Assembly (NCBI RefSeq): GCF_001667775.1
Contig: NZ_LZJI01000188.1
Location: 25,946 to 89,945, forward strand
DNA from: Mycobacterium sp. E1747
Lineage (GTDB): Bacteria > Actinomycetota > Actinomycetes > Mycobacteriales > Mycobacteriaceae
Length of the DNA stretch: 64,000 bases
Direction of reading: 5' to 3'
Of this stretch, positions 26,157 through 34,493 are shown in pieces. The position numbers and the translations under genes are program-made. Each line of letters starts with the position of its first letter. The stretch's first letter is position 1. The notes below the pieces were generated by a model, which was not told where the DNA came from, ran no database searches, and saw only the letters and a program-made list of their open reading frames with translations.

Positions 26157-28304
26157 TCACCCACCCGCCAGGGCGCGGTCCGCGAGCGCGCCCATCACCG
26201 GCGCCAGCAACTGCGCGTACTCGGTCGTCACGTGGTTGTCGTCGCGGAACACCAGGGTGTTGCCGACGATCATCGGGCAGCGGTCGGGGGTGCAGAACAG
26301 GTCGGTGAGATCCGCGTACTGGCCGCCGCCGGCCGTGGTTGCCGCCCGCTCGGCGGCGATGCCGTCGTCGTTGACCGCGGAGGACCGCGTCGGCGCGCAG
26401 GCGCCGGCGTCGTCGAGGTGCGCGGAAAGGCAGGCGGGCAGCGAGGAATGCGGATCGGGGGCGGGCCCCAGGATCAACACCGCTGCGCCGGTGCCGCGCA
26501 ACTGCGCGACGGTGCGGCCCAGGGTGTCGATCCATGCCGGGTCGTAGGAGGTGAAGCCGAAGTCCGCGGCGTAGCGCCGGCTCATGTCCACCACCACCAG
26601 GCGCGGATGTTCTTCGGCCACCCGGGCCATGATCTGGCCGCGCCACTGTTCGCACTCGGTGTACTCGCGGCCCAGGTAGGGGCTGGTGATGTGCAGATCC
26701 TGGACGGGGCAGGTCACCTTGGCCAGCGTCTCCAACCGCCAGTGGCGCTGCTCGGCGACCTGCGCAAAGGCCGGGTCCCACATCGCAGCGTGCGAGTCGC
26801 CGATCAGGGTGACCCTTGTCGGTGAGGCGAGATCGCCCGTCGCGCACTCGTTTTGCCCGACCTCGCGCCAGGAACGCACGCAGCCGTTGACGAAGACGGC
26901 GGCCTTGTCCGCGGGCGCCTTGGCGAGCGGAGGATCGAGATTGGCGGGAACAGCTTTGAGGTTCGCCGATGCGGCGACGGCCGCGCGCGCCTGCGCGAAC
27001 GCCGCACGGACCGCCGCCTCGGGCGCGCCGACGGTGGGGGCGGCGCTGGGCGGTGCCGCCACGATGTTGGCCCGCGGGGCGGCCGCCCCATGACCGACCG
27101 GCACCGGCACCGCGTTCAGCAACAGCATGCAGGCGCAGGCCGCCACGGCGCTGGCGGCACCGGCGACGGCGAGGCTGGCCCTTGCCGACCGGCGCAAGGC
27201 GGCGGCGAACCGGCCCGGATTTTCGACCAGGTGCAAGGTGAGGATGGCCAGCCCGGCGGACACGGCCGTCGCGGTGAGCCGGGCCGGCAGGCCGGCGGGC
27301 TCGCCGAGCAGCGCGGGCATCAGCAGCAGCACCGGCCAATGCCACAGGTACCAGGAATAGGAGATCCGGCCGATGGCGCGCATCGCCGGCCGGCACAGCA
27401 GCCGACCCGCCCCCAAGCCGCGGGTGACGCTACCGCCGCCGATGACCAGCGCGGTGCCCAGCACGGGCATCAGCGCCGCGGTGCCGGGGTAGGGGGTGTG
27501 CGCGTCCAATTGCGTGCAGGTCAGCAGGATCAGCGCCAGGCCGCCCCAGCCGGCGATCGACCCGGTGCGCAGCGACAGGTGGCGCCAGTGCTGGATCGAC
27601 AGGGCCAGCAAGCCACCCGCGGCCAGTTCCCAGGCGCGGGTCGGCAGGGAGAAGAACGCCCAGGACGGCGAGGTCCGGCTCCACAATACGGCCCCCGTCA
27701 GCGAAAACGCGCCCACCAAGCCCAGGACCACCGCAAACGGTGTGGCGCCCCGCGGCGCCGGGACGCGCCGAACCAGCCAGGCGGTCCCGATGATCAGCAC
27801 CGGCCACACCAGATAGAACTGTTCCTCCACGCCCAGCGACCAGTAGTGCTGGAACGGCGACTCCAGGTGCGGGGTCAGGTAGTCGGTGCCCTGGGTGGCG
27901 AAACGGTAATTGCCGACGTAGAGGGCGCTGGCGATGCCGTCGAGGAACACCCCGCGCGCCTGCAGCGGCGGCAGCACGACCGCCGCGCCGATGGCGGTGA
28001 GGATGCCGACGACGGCGGCGGCCGGAAGCAGGCGACGGGCCCGCGCCCCGTAAAAGCGGCCTAGTGCAACGGTGTTGGTGGAGGTCACCTCCCGGAACAA
28101 CAGCCCGGTGATGAGGAAGCCGGAAATGACGAAGAACACGTCCACGCCGATGTATCCGCCGGTGATTCCCGGGATGCCCGCGTGGTAGAGCACCACCGCG
28201 ATGACCGCGACCGCCCGCAGGCCCTCGATGTCGGGCCGAAATCCGGTCCGCTGCACTGCCCGCTCGCTTTGGCGGGTGGGGAGTTCACTTTGCCGGACGC
28301 TCAT
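26157..28304 (-). CDS. Acyltransferase-3 with fused C-terminal SGNH domain (OafA-type)
   Basis: 715 residues. Residues 1 to about 380 are the multi-span acyltransferase (RPDIEGLRAVAVIAVVLYHAG, GGYIGVDVFFVISGFLITGLL, FYGARARRLLPAAAVVG, YWSLGVEEQFYLVWPVL). A Pro/Ala-rich linker follows, then a periplasmic SGNH domain from about 490 (TRVTLIGDSHAAMWDPAF, DMSRRYAADFG, TLVFRDDNHVTTEYAQLL with Asp and His). The layout matches O-acetylases that modify envelope glycans and M. tuberculosis paralogues such as Rv0111 and Rv1565c. M. tuberculosis has no such gene at this position, so it is an addition or was lost there. It follows the esterase gene by nine bases and they are probably co-transcribed. Confidence 0.88.
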   Translation of the reverse strand: MSVRQSELPTRQSERAVQRTGFRPDIEGLRAVAVIAVVLYHAGIPGITGGYIGVDVFFVISGFLITGLLFREVTSTNTVALGRFYGARARRLLPAAAVVGILTAIGAAVVLPPLQARGVFLDGIASALYVGNYRFATQGTDYLTPHLESPFQHYWSLGVEEQFYLVWPVLIIGTAWLVRRVPAPRGATPFAVVLGLVGAFSLTGAVLWSRTSPSWAFFSLPTRAWELAAGGLLALSIQHWRHLSLRTGSIAGWGGLALILLTCTQLDAHTPYPGTAALMPVLGTALVIGGGSVTRGLGAGRLLCRPAMRAIGRISYSWYLWHWPVLLLMPALLGEPAGLPARLTATAVSAGLAILTLHLVENPGRFAAALRRSARASLAVAGAASAVAACACMLLLNAVPVPVGHGAAAPRANIVAAPPSAAPTVGAPEAAVRAAFAQARAAVAASANLKAVPANLDPPLAKAPADKAAVFVNGCVRSWREVGQNECATGDLASPTRVTLIGDSHAAMWDPAFAQVAEQRHWRLETLAKVTCPVQDLHITSPYLGREYTECEQWRGQIMARVAEEHPRLVVVDMSRRYAADFGFTSYDPAWIDTLGRTVAQLRGTGAAVLILGPAPDPHSSLPACLSAHLDDAGACAPTRSSAVNDDGIAAERAATTAGGGQYADLTDLFCTPDRCPMIVGNTLVFRDDNHVTTEYAQLLAPVMGALADRALAGG

Positions 28305-28313
28305 CGCTTTGCG

Positions 28314-29180
28314 CTAGGTCGCCATCCAGGCGAGCTCGCCGGGCAACATAAGACGCCACCAGGTCATGTCGTGTCCGCCGACCGTGAAGCTGACTGTCGG
28401 TGGCGTTTTGAGTTGGCTGACGAACTGGCGGGTGGCGGGATAGAAGCGGTCGAAGGTGCCGCAGTCCACCCGTAGCGGAATCTGCGACAGCGCCGGCACG
28501 CCCAGCACGCTGTTCTGTACCCAGTCGTCGTTGCTGTCGAACGCCTTGGGCGCGCTGTCGGCGAACGAGCTGTACAGCGCCGGGCTGATCGCGCAGATCC
28601 CCGCGGTCCGCGCCGGCCCCAGCTTGGCGCCCAGGTGCAAAGCCCCGTAGCCCCCCATCGACCAACCCATGAAGCCCACCCGGGAGGTGTCGAAACCCAT
28701 CGAGGACAGCATCGGCAACAGCTCGTCGAGCACCATCGCGCCGGCGTCGGTGCCGTCGGCCCGCTTGTGCCAATAGGAATCGCTGCCGCCGTCGACGCCC
28801 ACCACCGCGAACGGCGGCTTGCCCTCCTTGACCAGCTGGGCCAGGCCTTGCTCGACACCGCAGTCGAGCATCATGTTCGCGTCGCCGTCCTTGCCGTGCA
28901 GGGCGATCACGGGGCGCAACGTCCCGGTATGGCCGGGTGGCAAGGCGATCACGTAGTTCGTCTTCACACCCCCGCGGGCGGCGGAGACGAACGAACCGGT
29001 GAGTCTGGTCGGCAGGTTGCTGCTCGCCGCGGACGGCTCGAACGGGGCCGGAGCCTGCGGCAGCGTCGCGGCCTGCGCCCGGACCGGATCGAGCAGGCCA
29101 CTCAAGGCGAACACGCCGGCGGCTCCCAGGCCGGCGCCGGCTCCCATCCGCAGCACCGCCCGGCGGGTCAGGTCAGGCAT
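28314..29180 (-). CDS. Tat-exported esterase, alpha/beta hydrolase of the esterase D type (Rv0519c-like)
   Basis: 288 residues. The N terminus MPDLTRRAVLRMGAGAG with twin Arg6-Arg7 and a following hydrophobic stretch is a Tat signal. VIALHGKDGD (oxyanion region), the nucleophile elbow GFMGWSMGGYGAL (Ser174), a late Asp in RVDCGTFD and VGGHDMTWW with the catalytic His complete the triad. The best relatives are S-formylglutathione hydrolase-like and mycobacterial envelope lipases. ATG 29180 is used because it starts the signal peptide; the upstream open frame has no such pattern. It heads the minus-strand acyltransferase transcript and diverges from ssuD. Confidence 0.85.
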   Translation of the reverse strand: MPDLTRRAVLRMGAGAGLGAAGVFALSGLLDPVRAQAATLPQAPAPFEPSAASSNLPTRLTGSFVSAARGGVKTNYVIALPPGHTGTLRPVIALHGKDGDANMMLDCGVEQGLAQLVKEGKPPFAVVGVDGGSDSYWHKRADGTDAGAMVLDELLPMLSSMGFDTSRVGFMGWSMGGYGALHLGAKLGPARTAGICAISPALYSSFADSAPKAFDSNDDWVQNSVLGVPALSQIPLRVDCGTFDRFYPATRQFVSQLKTPPTVSFTVGGHDMTWWRLMLPGELAWMAT

Positions 29181-29601
29181 GATCGCAATGATGCCGCCCT
29201 GATCGGCGATTACCTGCCGAGCCACGCCGAAATGGAAGCATTGTGTGATCTGGCGTGACCCATCGGTTTCCAACCGGTTACCTAAGGATGCACCGATTCG
29301 CCGCCTCGCGCCGCGCGCGGCGGCCGAGTTGCGGCCTCGTGATACGGCCATCATCATGGCCCCGGCCGGCGTGCCGGCGCGGGATCTGGCAGATCGTATT
29401 TCATTGCGCTGCAATGGCAGAGGGGTCGAACGCCATGGCGCGACAGGGGGCGAACCGACCGCGCGCGGCGCGCGCCCGCCACGGTGGCACCGCCGCCGGC
29501 CGGGGATGCAATCTCGCCGGTTTCAACCCTCGCGGGGTGGACGGAAGTTTCGCAGGATGGAGCTTTCGTGCTTGGCGTCGTGGATTGAAAGAGGGTTGAG
29601 G
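29181..29601 (+). other. 421-base intergenic region and long ssuD leader
   Basis: No gene is supported. It must hold the divergent promoters of the Tat esterase and ssuD. The 29,440-29,520 stretch is very GC-rich with strong secondary structure (GCGCGCGGCGCGCGC, 29461-29475) and CCACGGTGGCACCGCCG at 29479-29495, so a structured mRNA leader is possible. I could not match it to a known riboswitch. A short frame starting ATG 29557, in frame with ssuD, contains only one Cys codon, so it does not look like a cysteine-attenuation peptide. Confidence 0.45.
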
Positions 29602-30747
29602 ATGAGTCTGGCGTTCCACTGGTTTCTGCCGACCTACGGCGATTCCCGGAACCTGGTGGCGGGCGGACACGGCACGCCGATGTCCGGCGACCGGCCCGCC
29701 ACGCTGCGTTACCTGCGCCAGATCTGCGCGGCCGCCGAGGACAACGGCTTCGAGGCGGTGCTCACGCCCACCGGGTTGTGGTGTGAGGACGCGTGGTTGA
29801 CGACGGCAATGCTGGTCGAGGCCACCGAAACCTTGAAGTTCCTGGTGGCCTTTCGGCCCGGGCTGCTGAGTCCCACCCTGGCCGCCCAGATGGCCGGGAC
29901 CTACCAGCGCCACTCGGGCGGGCGGCTGCTGCTCAACGTCGTCACCGGCGGCGAGCCCCACGAGCAGCGGGCCTACGGGGACTTCCTGGACAAGGAGGCG
30001 CGGTACGCGCGCACCGCCGAATTCTTGGACGTGGTGCGCCAACTGTGGACGTCCAAGAAGCCGGTGACCTTTGCCGGGGAGCACATTCGGGTCGAGGGTG
30101 CGCAGCTGAACAATCCGCCCGATCCGATACCGGCGGTGTTCTTCGGCGGATCGTCGGCGTCGGCCGGCCCGGTCGCGGCCAAGCATTCCGACGTGTATCT
30201 CACCTGGGGCGAGCCGGCCAAGGCGGTCGCCCAGAAACTGGACTGGATCCGGAGCCTGGCCGTCGACGCCGGCCGAATCCTGCAGTACGGCTTGCGCATT
30301 CACGTCATCAGCCGTGACACCTCCGAACAGGCGTGGGCCGAGGCCGACCGGTTGCTGGCCGCCGTCGACCCGGCCGACGTGGAGCGGGTCCAGGCCAGCC
30401 TGGCGCGCAGCGAATCGGAGGGTCAGCGCCGCATGCTGGACCTGCACGGCGGCAGCAGCACCCGGCTGCTGGTCGGGCCCAACCTGTGGGCGGGTGTGGG
30501 CCTGGTGCGCGGCGGGGCGGGCACGGCCTTGGTGGGGTCGCACGCCGAGGTCGCCGAGCGGCTGGCCGAATACGCCCAACTCGGCATCACCCACTTCATC
30601 CTGTCGGGATATCCGCACCTGGAAGAGGCCTACTGGTTCGGCGAGGGCGTGCTGCCGTTGCTGGAGCGAATGCGATTGTGGCAGCACCCGAACCGTCCAG
30701 CCCACCCGGTATCGGCGACGCCGTTCGCCGTCGCCGCGGCCCACTAA
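29602..30747 (+). CDS. ssuD: FMNH2-dependent alkanesulfonate monooxygenase (SsuD-type)
   Basis: 381 residues of the bacterial luciferase superfamily. It opens FHWFLPTYGDSRNL and carries GFEAVLTPTGLWCEDAWL, the substrate/flavin-site strand FLVAFRPGLLSPTLAAQMAGTYQRHSGGRLLLNVVTGGEPHEQRAYGDFLDK, and PAVFFGGSSASAGPVAAKHSDVYLTWGE, a classic SsuD signature. The enzyme splits alkanesulfonates to aldehyde and sulfite for sulfur supply, using FMNH2 from a separate reductase that is not here. ATG 29602 has AGAGGG upstream. The transporter gene starts four bases after its stop. Confidence 0.88.
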   Translation: MSLAFHWFLPTYGDSRNLVAGGHGTPMSGDRPATLRYLRQICAAAEDNGFEAVLTPTGLWCEDAWLTTAMLVEATETLKFLVAFRPGLLSPTLAAQMAGTYQRHSGGRLLLNVVTGGEPHEQRAYGDFLDKEARYARTAEFLDVVRQLWTSKKPVTFAGEHIRVEGAQLNNPPDPIPAVFFGGSSASAGPVAAKHSDVYLTWGEPAKAVAQKLDWIRSLAVDAGRILQYGLRIHVISRDTSEQAWAEADRLLAAVDPADVERVQASLARSESEGQRRMLDLHGGSSTRLLVGPNLWAGVGLVRGGAGTALVGSHAEVAERLAEYAQLGITHFILSGYPHLEEAYWFGEGVLPLLERMRLWQHPNRPAHPVSATPFAVAAAH

Positions 30748-30751
30748 GGTC

Positions 30752-32107
30752 ATGGCGGCCACCCTGCCGGCGCCCCCGACGGGCGCAGGGCTGAGCGCGA
30801 TCGCCGGCCCGGCCGACGAGTCCGACGCGCAGCAACGCCGGCGCCTGCGCGTCGTCGTCGCGGCCAGCCTGTTGGGCACCACCGTGGAGTGGTACGACTT
30901 CTTCCTCTACGCGACGGCGGCGGGCCTGGTGTTCAACAAGGTCTTCTTCCCCAGCCAGAGCTCGCTGGTCGGGACGCTGCTGGCGTTCGCGACGTTCGCC
31001 GTCGGGTTCGTCATGCGCCCGGTCGGCGGGCTGGTGTTCGGCCACATCGGCGACCGGATCGGCCGCAAGCGCAGCCTGGCGCTGACCATGCTGATCATGG
31101 GTGTAGCCACGGCGCTGATCGGGGTGTTGCCCACCGCCGCCCAGATCGGGGTGTGGGCGCCGTTGTTGTTGTTGGCGCTGCGCATCCTGCAGGGGTTCGC
31201 CCTCGGCGGCGAGTGGGCGGGTGCGGTGTTGCTGGCGGTGGAGCACAGCCCCGAAGGCCGCCGCGGCCGGTTCGGAGCGATTCCGCAAGTCGGCCTGGCG
31301 CTCGGATTGGCGCTGGGCACAGGCATATTCGCGTTCCTGCAGATCACTTTGGGTCCGGCCCGATTCCTCGCCTACGGCTGGCGTATCGGGTTTTTGCTCA
31401 GCCTGGTCCTCGTCGTGATCGGCATCGTGGTGCGGCTGCGGGTGGAGGAGACACCGGCCTTTCGGGAGCTGCGCGACCTCGAAGCCACGGCCACCGTGCC
31501 GATCCGTGAGATCGTGCGAGAGCCCCGGTCGCGGCGAAACACCTTGCTGGGCTTGCTGTCTCGCTGGGCCGAAGGCTCGGCGTTCAACACCTGGGGCGTG
31601 TTCGCCATCAGCTACGCCACCGGGGCGCTGGGCTTCAACCGAGTGTCGGTGCTGGTGGTGGTGACCATCGCGGCCCTGCTGATGGCAGTGTTGCTGCCCG
31701 TGTCCGGGGCACTGACCGACCGGTTCGGGGCCCGCCGGATATATCTGGTCGGGGTGGCCTGCTACGGCGTCGCGGCGTTTCCCGCCTTCGCGCTGTTCGG
31801 CAGCCGGAATCTGGTCTGGTTCGCCGTGGCGCTGATCGTCGTGTTCGGGGTGGTGCATGCCCTGTTCTACGGCGCCCAGGGCACGCTGTACTCGTCGCTG
31901 TATCCCACCAGCACCCGCTATACCGGTTTGTCGTTCGTCTATCAGTTCTCGGGCATCTTCGCCTCCGGGGTCACCCCGATGATCATGACCGCGCTGATCG
32001 CGGCCCTCGGTGGTGCACCGTGGCTGGCGTGCGGCTATCTGGTGGCGACGGCCGTCATCAGCGTGCTCGCCACCGCGGCGATCCGCGAGCAAGACCTGCA
32101 CCTCTAA
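30752..32107 (+). CDS. MFS transporter, metabolite:H+ symporter (MHS) family
   Basis: 451 residues with twelve hydrophobic helices. The opening VVVAASLLGTTVEWYDFFLYATAAGLVF is diagnostic for the MHS subfamily (ShiA, ProP, KgtP), followed by the MFS loop GHIGDRIGRKRSLAL, LRILQGFALGGEWAGAV and EHSPEGRRGRFGAIPQVGLALG. These transport organic acids, betaines or similar solutes with protons. Being four bases after ssuD suggests a sulfonate or related sulfur compound as cargo, which is inference. This ssuD-MFS pair is not at the equivalent site in M. tuberculosis as I recall that map. Confidence 0.87.
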   Translation: MAATLPAPPTGAGLSAIAGPADESDAQQRRRLRVVVAASLLGTTVEWYDFFLYATAAGLVFNKVFFPSQSSLVGTLLAFATFAVGFVMRPVGGLVFGHIGDRIGRKRSLALTMLIMGVATALIGVLPTAAQIGVWAPLLLLALRILQGFALGGEWAGAVLLAVEHSPEGRRGRFGAIPQVGLALGLALGTGIFAFLQITLGPARFLAYGWRIGFLLSLVLVVIGIVVRLRVEETPAFRELRDLEATATVPIREIVREPRSRRNTLLGLLSRWAEGSAFNTWGVFAISYATGALGFNRVSVLVVVTIAALLMAVLLPVSGALTDRFGARRIYLVGVACYGVAAFPAFALFGSRNLVWFAVALIVVFGVVHALFYGAQGTLYSSLYPTSTRYTGLSFVYQFSGIFASGVTPMIMTALIAALGGAPWLACGYLVATAVISVLATAAIREQDLHL

Positions 32108-32162
32108 GCCTTGCGCGCAGTACTCTCGTTCGGAGTCGGCAGGCGCGAGGAAGCGAGAAGAC

Positions 32163-32489
32163 ATGACTGACGCGAACGTCGCCGGTTTCGAACCGCTCTA
32201 CGACGCGGCCGAACACGACGGCCGCCGGATCCCCGGGGACATCGGCGGCCCGCAGCAGTTGGTGGCCTACGGCGGGATCCGCGGCGAGGTGCTCGATCCC
32301 GGCACGGGCCGAGGTCACTCTATTCATTTTGCGGCACAAGGGTATTCGACAACCGTTATCGATGATTCGCCGTCGGCCATCGAGCAAGCCAAACGCAACG
32401 CGGAGCTGTCGGGCGTCATCGACCCCCTCCTGGACGACCACCGGGTGCACCTCCCGGTGTGGTCCGTGGTGGCCGCCCGGCTGGCCTGA
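32163..32489 (+). pseudogene. Truncated SAM-dependent methyltransferase remnant (Rv0520/Rv0521 region)
   Basis: 108 codons keep only the first part of a class I methyltransferase: FEPLYDAAEHDGRRIPGDIGGPQQLV, SAM motif I GEVLDPGTGRGHSIHFAAQGYSTTVIDDS, and SAIEQAKRNAELSGV. After that it runs GVIDPLLDDHRVHLPVWSVVAARLA and stops; motifs II-IV and the rest of the fold, normally another 100 residues, are missing. M. tuberculosis has two methyltransferase fragments here (Rv0520, Rv0521), so the decay may predate the split of the two species. An AGGAAG ribosome site remains, so a short peptide could still be made. Confidence 0.7.
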
Positions 32490-32513
32490 CGCCGGTTCAC
32501 CGGGCGGGGATCG

Positions 32514-33866
32514 ATGGCCAGCACTCCGCAACTGCGCCAAGGGTTGTCGCAGCGGCAGCTCAGCATGATCGCGCTCGGCGGGGTGATCGGCGCCGGCCTG
32601 TTCGTCGGCTCCGGAGTGGTGATCAAGGACACCGGCCCGGCGGCGTTCCTGACGTACGCGCTGTGCGGCCTACTGATCGTCCTGGTGATGCGCATGCTCG
32701 GCGAAATGGCGGCCGCGAACCCGTCGACCGGATCCTTCGCCGATTACGCGGGCCGGGCGCTGGGCGGCTGGGCGGGCTTTTCGGTCGCCTGGCTGTACTG
32801 GTACTTCTGGGTGATCGTCGTCGGCTTCGAGGCGGTCGCCGGCGGGAAGGTCCTCGACTACTGGTTTCACGCGCCGCTGTGGCTGCTGTCGCTGGGCCTG
32901 ATGGTGTTGATGACCGCGACCAACCTGTTCTCCGTGTCCTCCTTCGGAGAGTTCGAATTCTGGTTCGCCGGAATCAAAGTCGCGACCATCGCGGTTTTTC
33001 TCGGCGTCGGCGCCGCGTTCGTCCTGGGCCTGGTGCCCGGGCATCCCGGGGGCCTGGGAAACCTCACCGCCCACGGCGGCTTCTTCCCGAAGGGCGTCGG
33101 GTCCGTCTTCGCCGCGATCGTGGTGGTGATCTTCTCCATGGTGGGCGCCGAGATCGTCACCGTGGCCGCCGCCGAAAGCCGGGACCCCGAACTCGCGGTG
33201 CAGAAGGCGACGAGGTCGGTGGTGGCGCGGGTCGGTGTCTTCTTCGTCGGCTCGGTCTTCCTGCTGGTCGCGATATTGCCCTGGGACTCAGTGGAACTCG
33301 GCGCCTCGCCCTATGTGGCCGCGCTGCACCACCTGGGACTGCGCGGCGCCGACCAGGTGATGAACGCCGTGGTGCTCACCGCGGTGCTGTCCTGCCTGAA
33401 TTCGGGGCTCTATACGGCGTCGCGCATGCTGTTCGTGCTCGCCGACCGCGGCGAGGCCCCGGCGCGGTTGGTCAGGCTCAGCCGGCGGGGCGTTCCGCAC
33501 ATCGCCATCCTGTGCTCGTCGGCGGTCGGATTCGGTTGCGTCATCATGGCGCGCGTCGCGCCCGACACCGTGTTCCTCTTCCTGCTCAACTCCTCGGGCG
33601 CCGTCATCTTGTTCGTCTACTGGCTGATTGCGCTGTCGCAGATCATCCTGCGCCGCCGCACGCCCGCCGAGAAGCTGCGGGTCAAGATGTGGTTCTTCCC
33701 GGTGCTCTCCATTCTCACCCTCGCCGGAATCACCGCGGTGCTGGTGCAGATGGCGTTCGACCGCTCGGCGCGCAGCCAGCTCTGGCTCAGCCTGCTGTCC
33801 TGGGCCGTGGTGGTCGGGCTGTACTTCGCGGCACGGGCCCGGGGGCGGGGGCCCGTGGACGATTGA
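32514..33866 (+). CDS. gabP: Amino acid (GABA-type) permease, APC superfamily
   Basis: 450 residues, about twelve hydrophobic helices. It opens LSQRQLSMIALGGVIGAGLFVGSGVVIKDTGPAAFL, the amino-acid/GABA permease signature, then MRMLGEMAAANPSTGSFADYAGRALGGWAGF and FSMVGAEIVTVAAAESRDPELAVQKATRSV. It imports amino acids with protons; the GABA assignment follows the M. tuberculosis name and is not proven. It starts 24 bases after the methyltransferase remnant. Confidence 0.88.
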   Translation: MASTPQLRQGLSQRQLSMIALGGVIGAGLFVGSGVVIKDTGPAAFLTYALCGLLIVLVMRMLGEMAAANPSTGSFADYAGRALGGWAGFSVAWLYWYFWVIVVGFEAVAGGKVLDYWFHAPLWLLSLGLMVLMTATNLFSVSSFGEFEFWFAGIKVATIAVFLGVGAAFVLGLVPGHPGGLGNLTAHGGFFPKGVGSVFAAIVVVIFSMVGAEIVTVAAAESRDPELAVQKATRSVVARVGVFFVGSVFLLVAILPWDSVELGASPYVAALHHLGLRGADQVMNAVVLTAVLSCLNSGLYTASRMLFVLADRGEAPARLVRLSRRGVPHIAILCSSAVGFGCVIMARVAPDTVFLFLLNSSGAVILFVYWLIALSQIILRRRTPAEKLRVKMWFFPVLSILTLAGITAVLVQMAFDRSARSQLWLSLLSWAVVVGLYFAARARGRGPVDD

Positions 33867-33884
33867 GGGGCCCTGCCCGCGCGC

Positions 33885-34067
33885 TCAGCCGGTTTTCGTC
33901 AGCAGCGCCGCGTCCTCGAACGGCAGCCGCGCGAAAATCGGCCGCGCTTTAGGGCTTACGTGTGCCGCGGCTTCGGCCTCGGTGACGATCCGCGGGTCCG
34001 CGATGCCGAAGGCCTTGCCGTTGCGGCGCATCCGCCCGCGCCGCCCGGCATCAACCCAACTTTTCAC
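33885..34067 (-). CDS. Small hypothetical protein (Rv0523c region)
   Basis: A minus-strand frame of 60 codons from GTG 34067 ends KAFGIADPRIVTEAEAAAHVSPKARPIFARLPFEDAALLTKTG. The conserved-looking C-terminal half and the position next to gabP and hemL match where M. tuberculosis has Rv0523c. The start is unsure: ATG 34031 gives 48 residues, and the frame stays open further upstream but there overlaps the opposite-strand gene. No domain recognised. Confidence 0.4.
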   Translation of the reverse strand: MKSWVDAGRRGRMRRNGKAFGIADPRIVTEAEAAAHVSPKARPIFARLPFEDAALLTKTG

Positions 34068-34091
34068 GGAAAACGGGTCTACTGTTTGAGC

Positions 34092-34436
34092 ATGGGTGGC
34101 TCGCCGGGTGACGAAGCGGCCCAGCGCGCGGAGGAGCTCAAGCGCAGGGCGGAAGCCCTGGCCGCCCGCAAGCCCATCACCCCCGAAGACGTCGAGCTTG
34201 CGAACACCCGCGCCCAGCACGCCCACGAGCGGGACCAGGAGGCGCACCGCCGCGACCGAGATCGCCACTATGAGGCCGCCGTCGCGCACGAGCGCGCCGC
34301 CGAGGTGCATGAGCGGGCGGTCGACGAGCACCTCGGGAACGTCGAGGCGCACCGGCGGGCGGCGGAAAAAGAGCGCGACGCGGCCCGCCATCATTTCCAG
34401 GCCGCGCGGGAAGCCCAGCAGCAGGGCGGCACCTGA
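34092..34436 (+). CDS. Charged coiled-coil protein, hypothetical
   Basis: 114 residues made almost only of Ala, Glu, Arg, His and Gln: DEAAQRAEELKRRAEALAAR then repeating units such as THERDQEAHRRDRDRH-like, EAAVAHERAAEVHERAVDEH and VEAHRRAAEKERDAARHHFQ. This is a long amphipathic helix, probably a coiled coil, with a GGSPG N terminus. There is no signal or membrane segment. It lies 57 bases before hemL on the same strand. The opposite strand also has an open frame, but the regular heptad pattern favours this one. Confidence 0.65.
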   Translation: MGGSPGDEAAQRAEELKRRAEALAARKPITPEDVELANTRAQHAHERDQEAHRRDRDRHYEAAVAHERAAEVHERAVDEHLGNVEAHRRAAEKERDAARHHFQAAREAQQQGGT

Positions 34437-34493
34437 CCCTGCCTGCTACACCCTGTAGTTGTACCCGCCGCGGGGGCTGGGACACTGGTTGTC

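Noticed and set aside
29479..29495. GGTGGCACCGC, like the conserved T-box antiterminator sequence
   Set aside because: No specifier stem or upstream conserved T-box parts, GC-rich low-complexity context, and the downstream gene is not a tRNA synthetase or amino acid gene.
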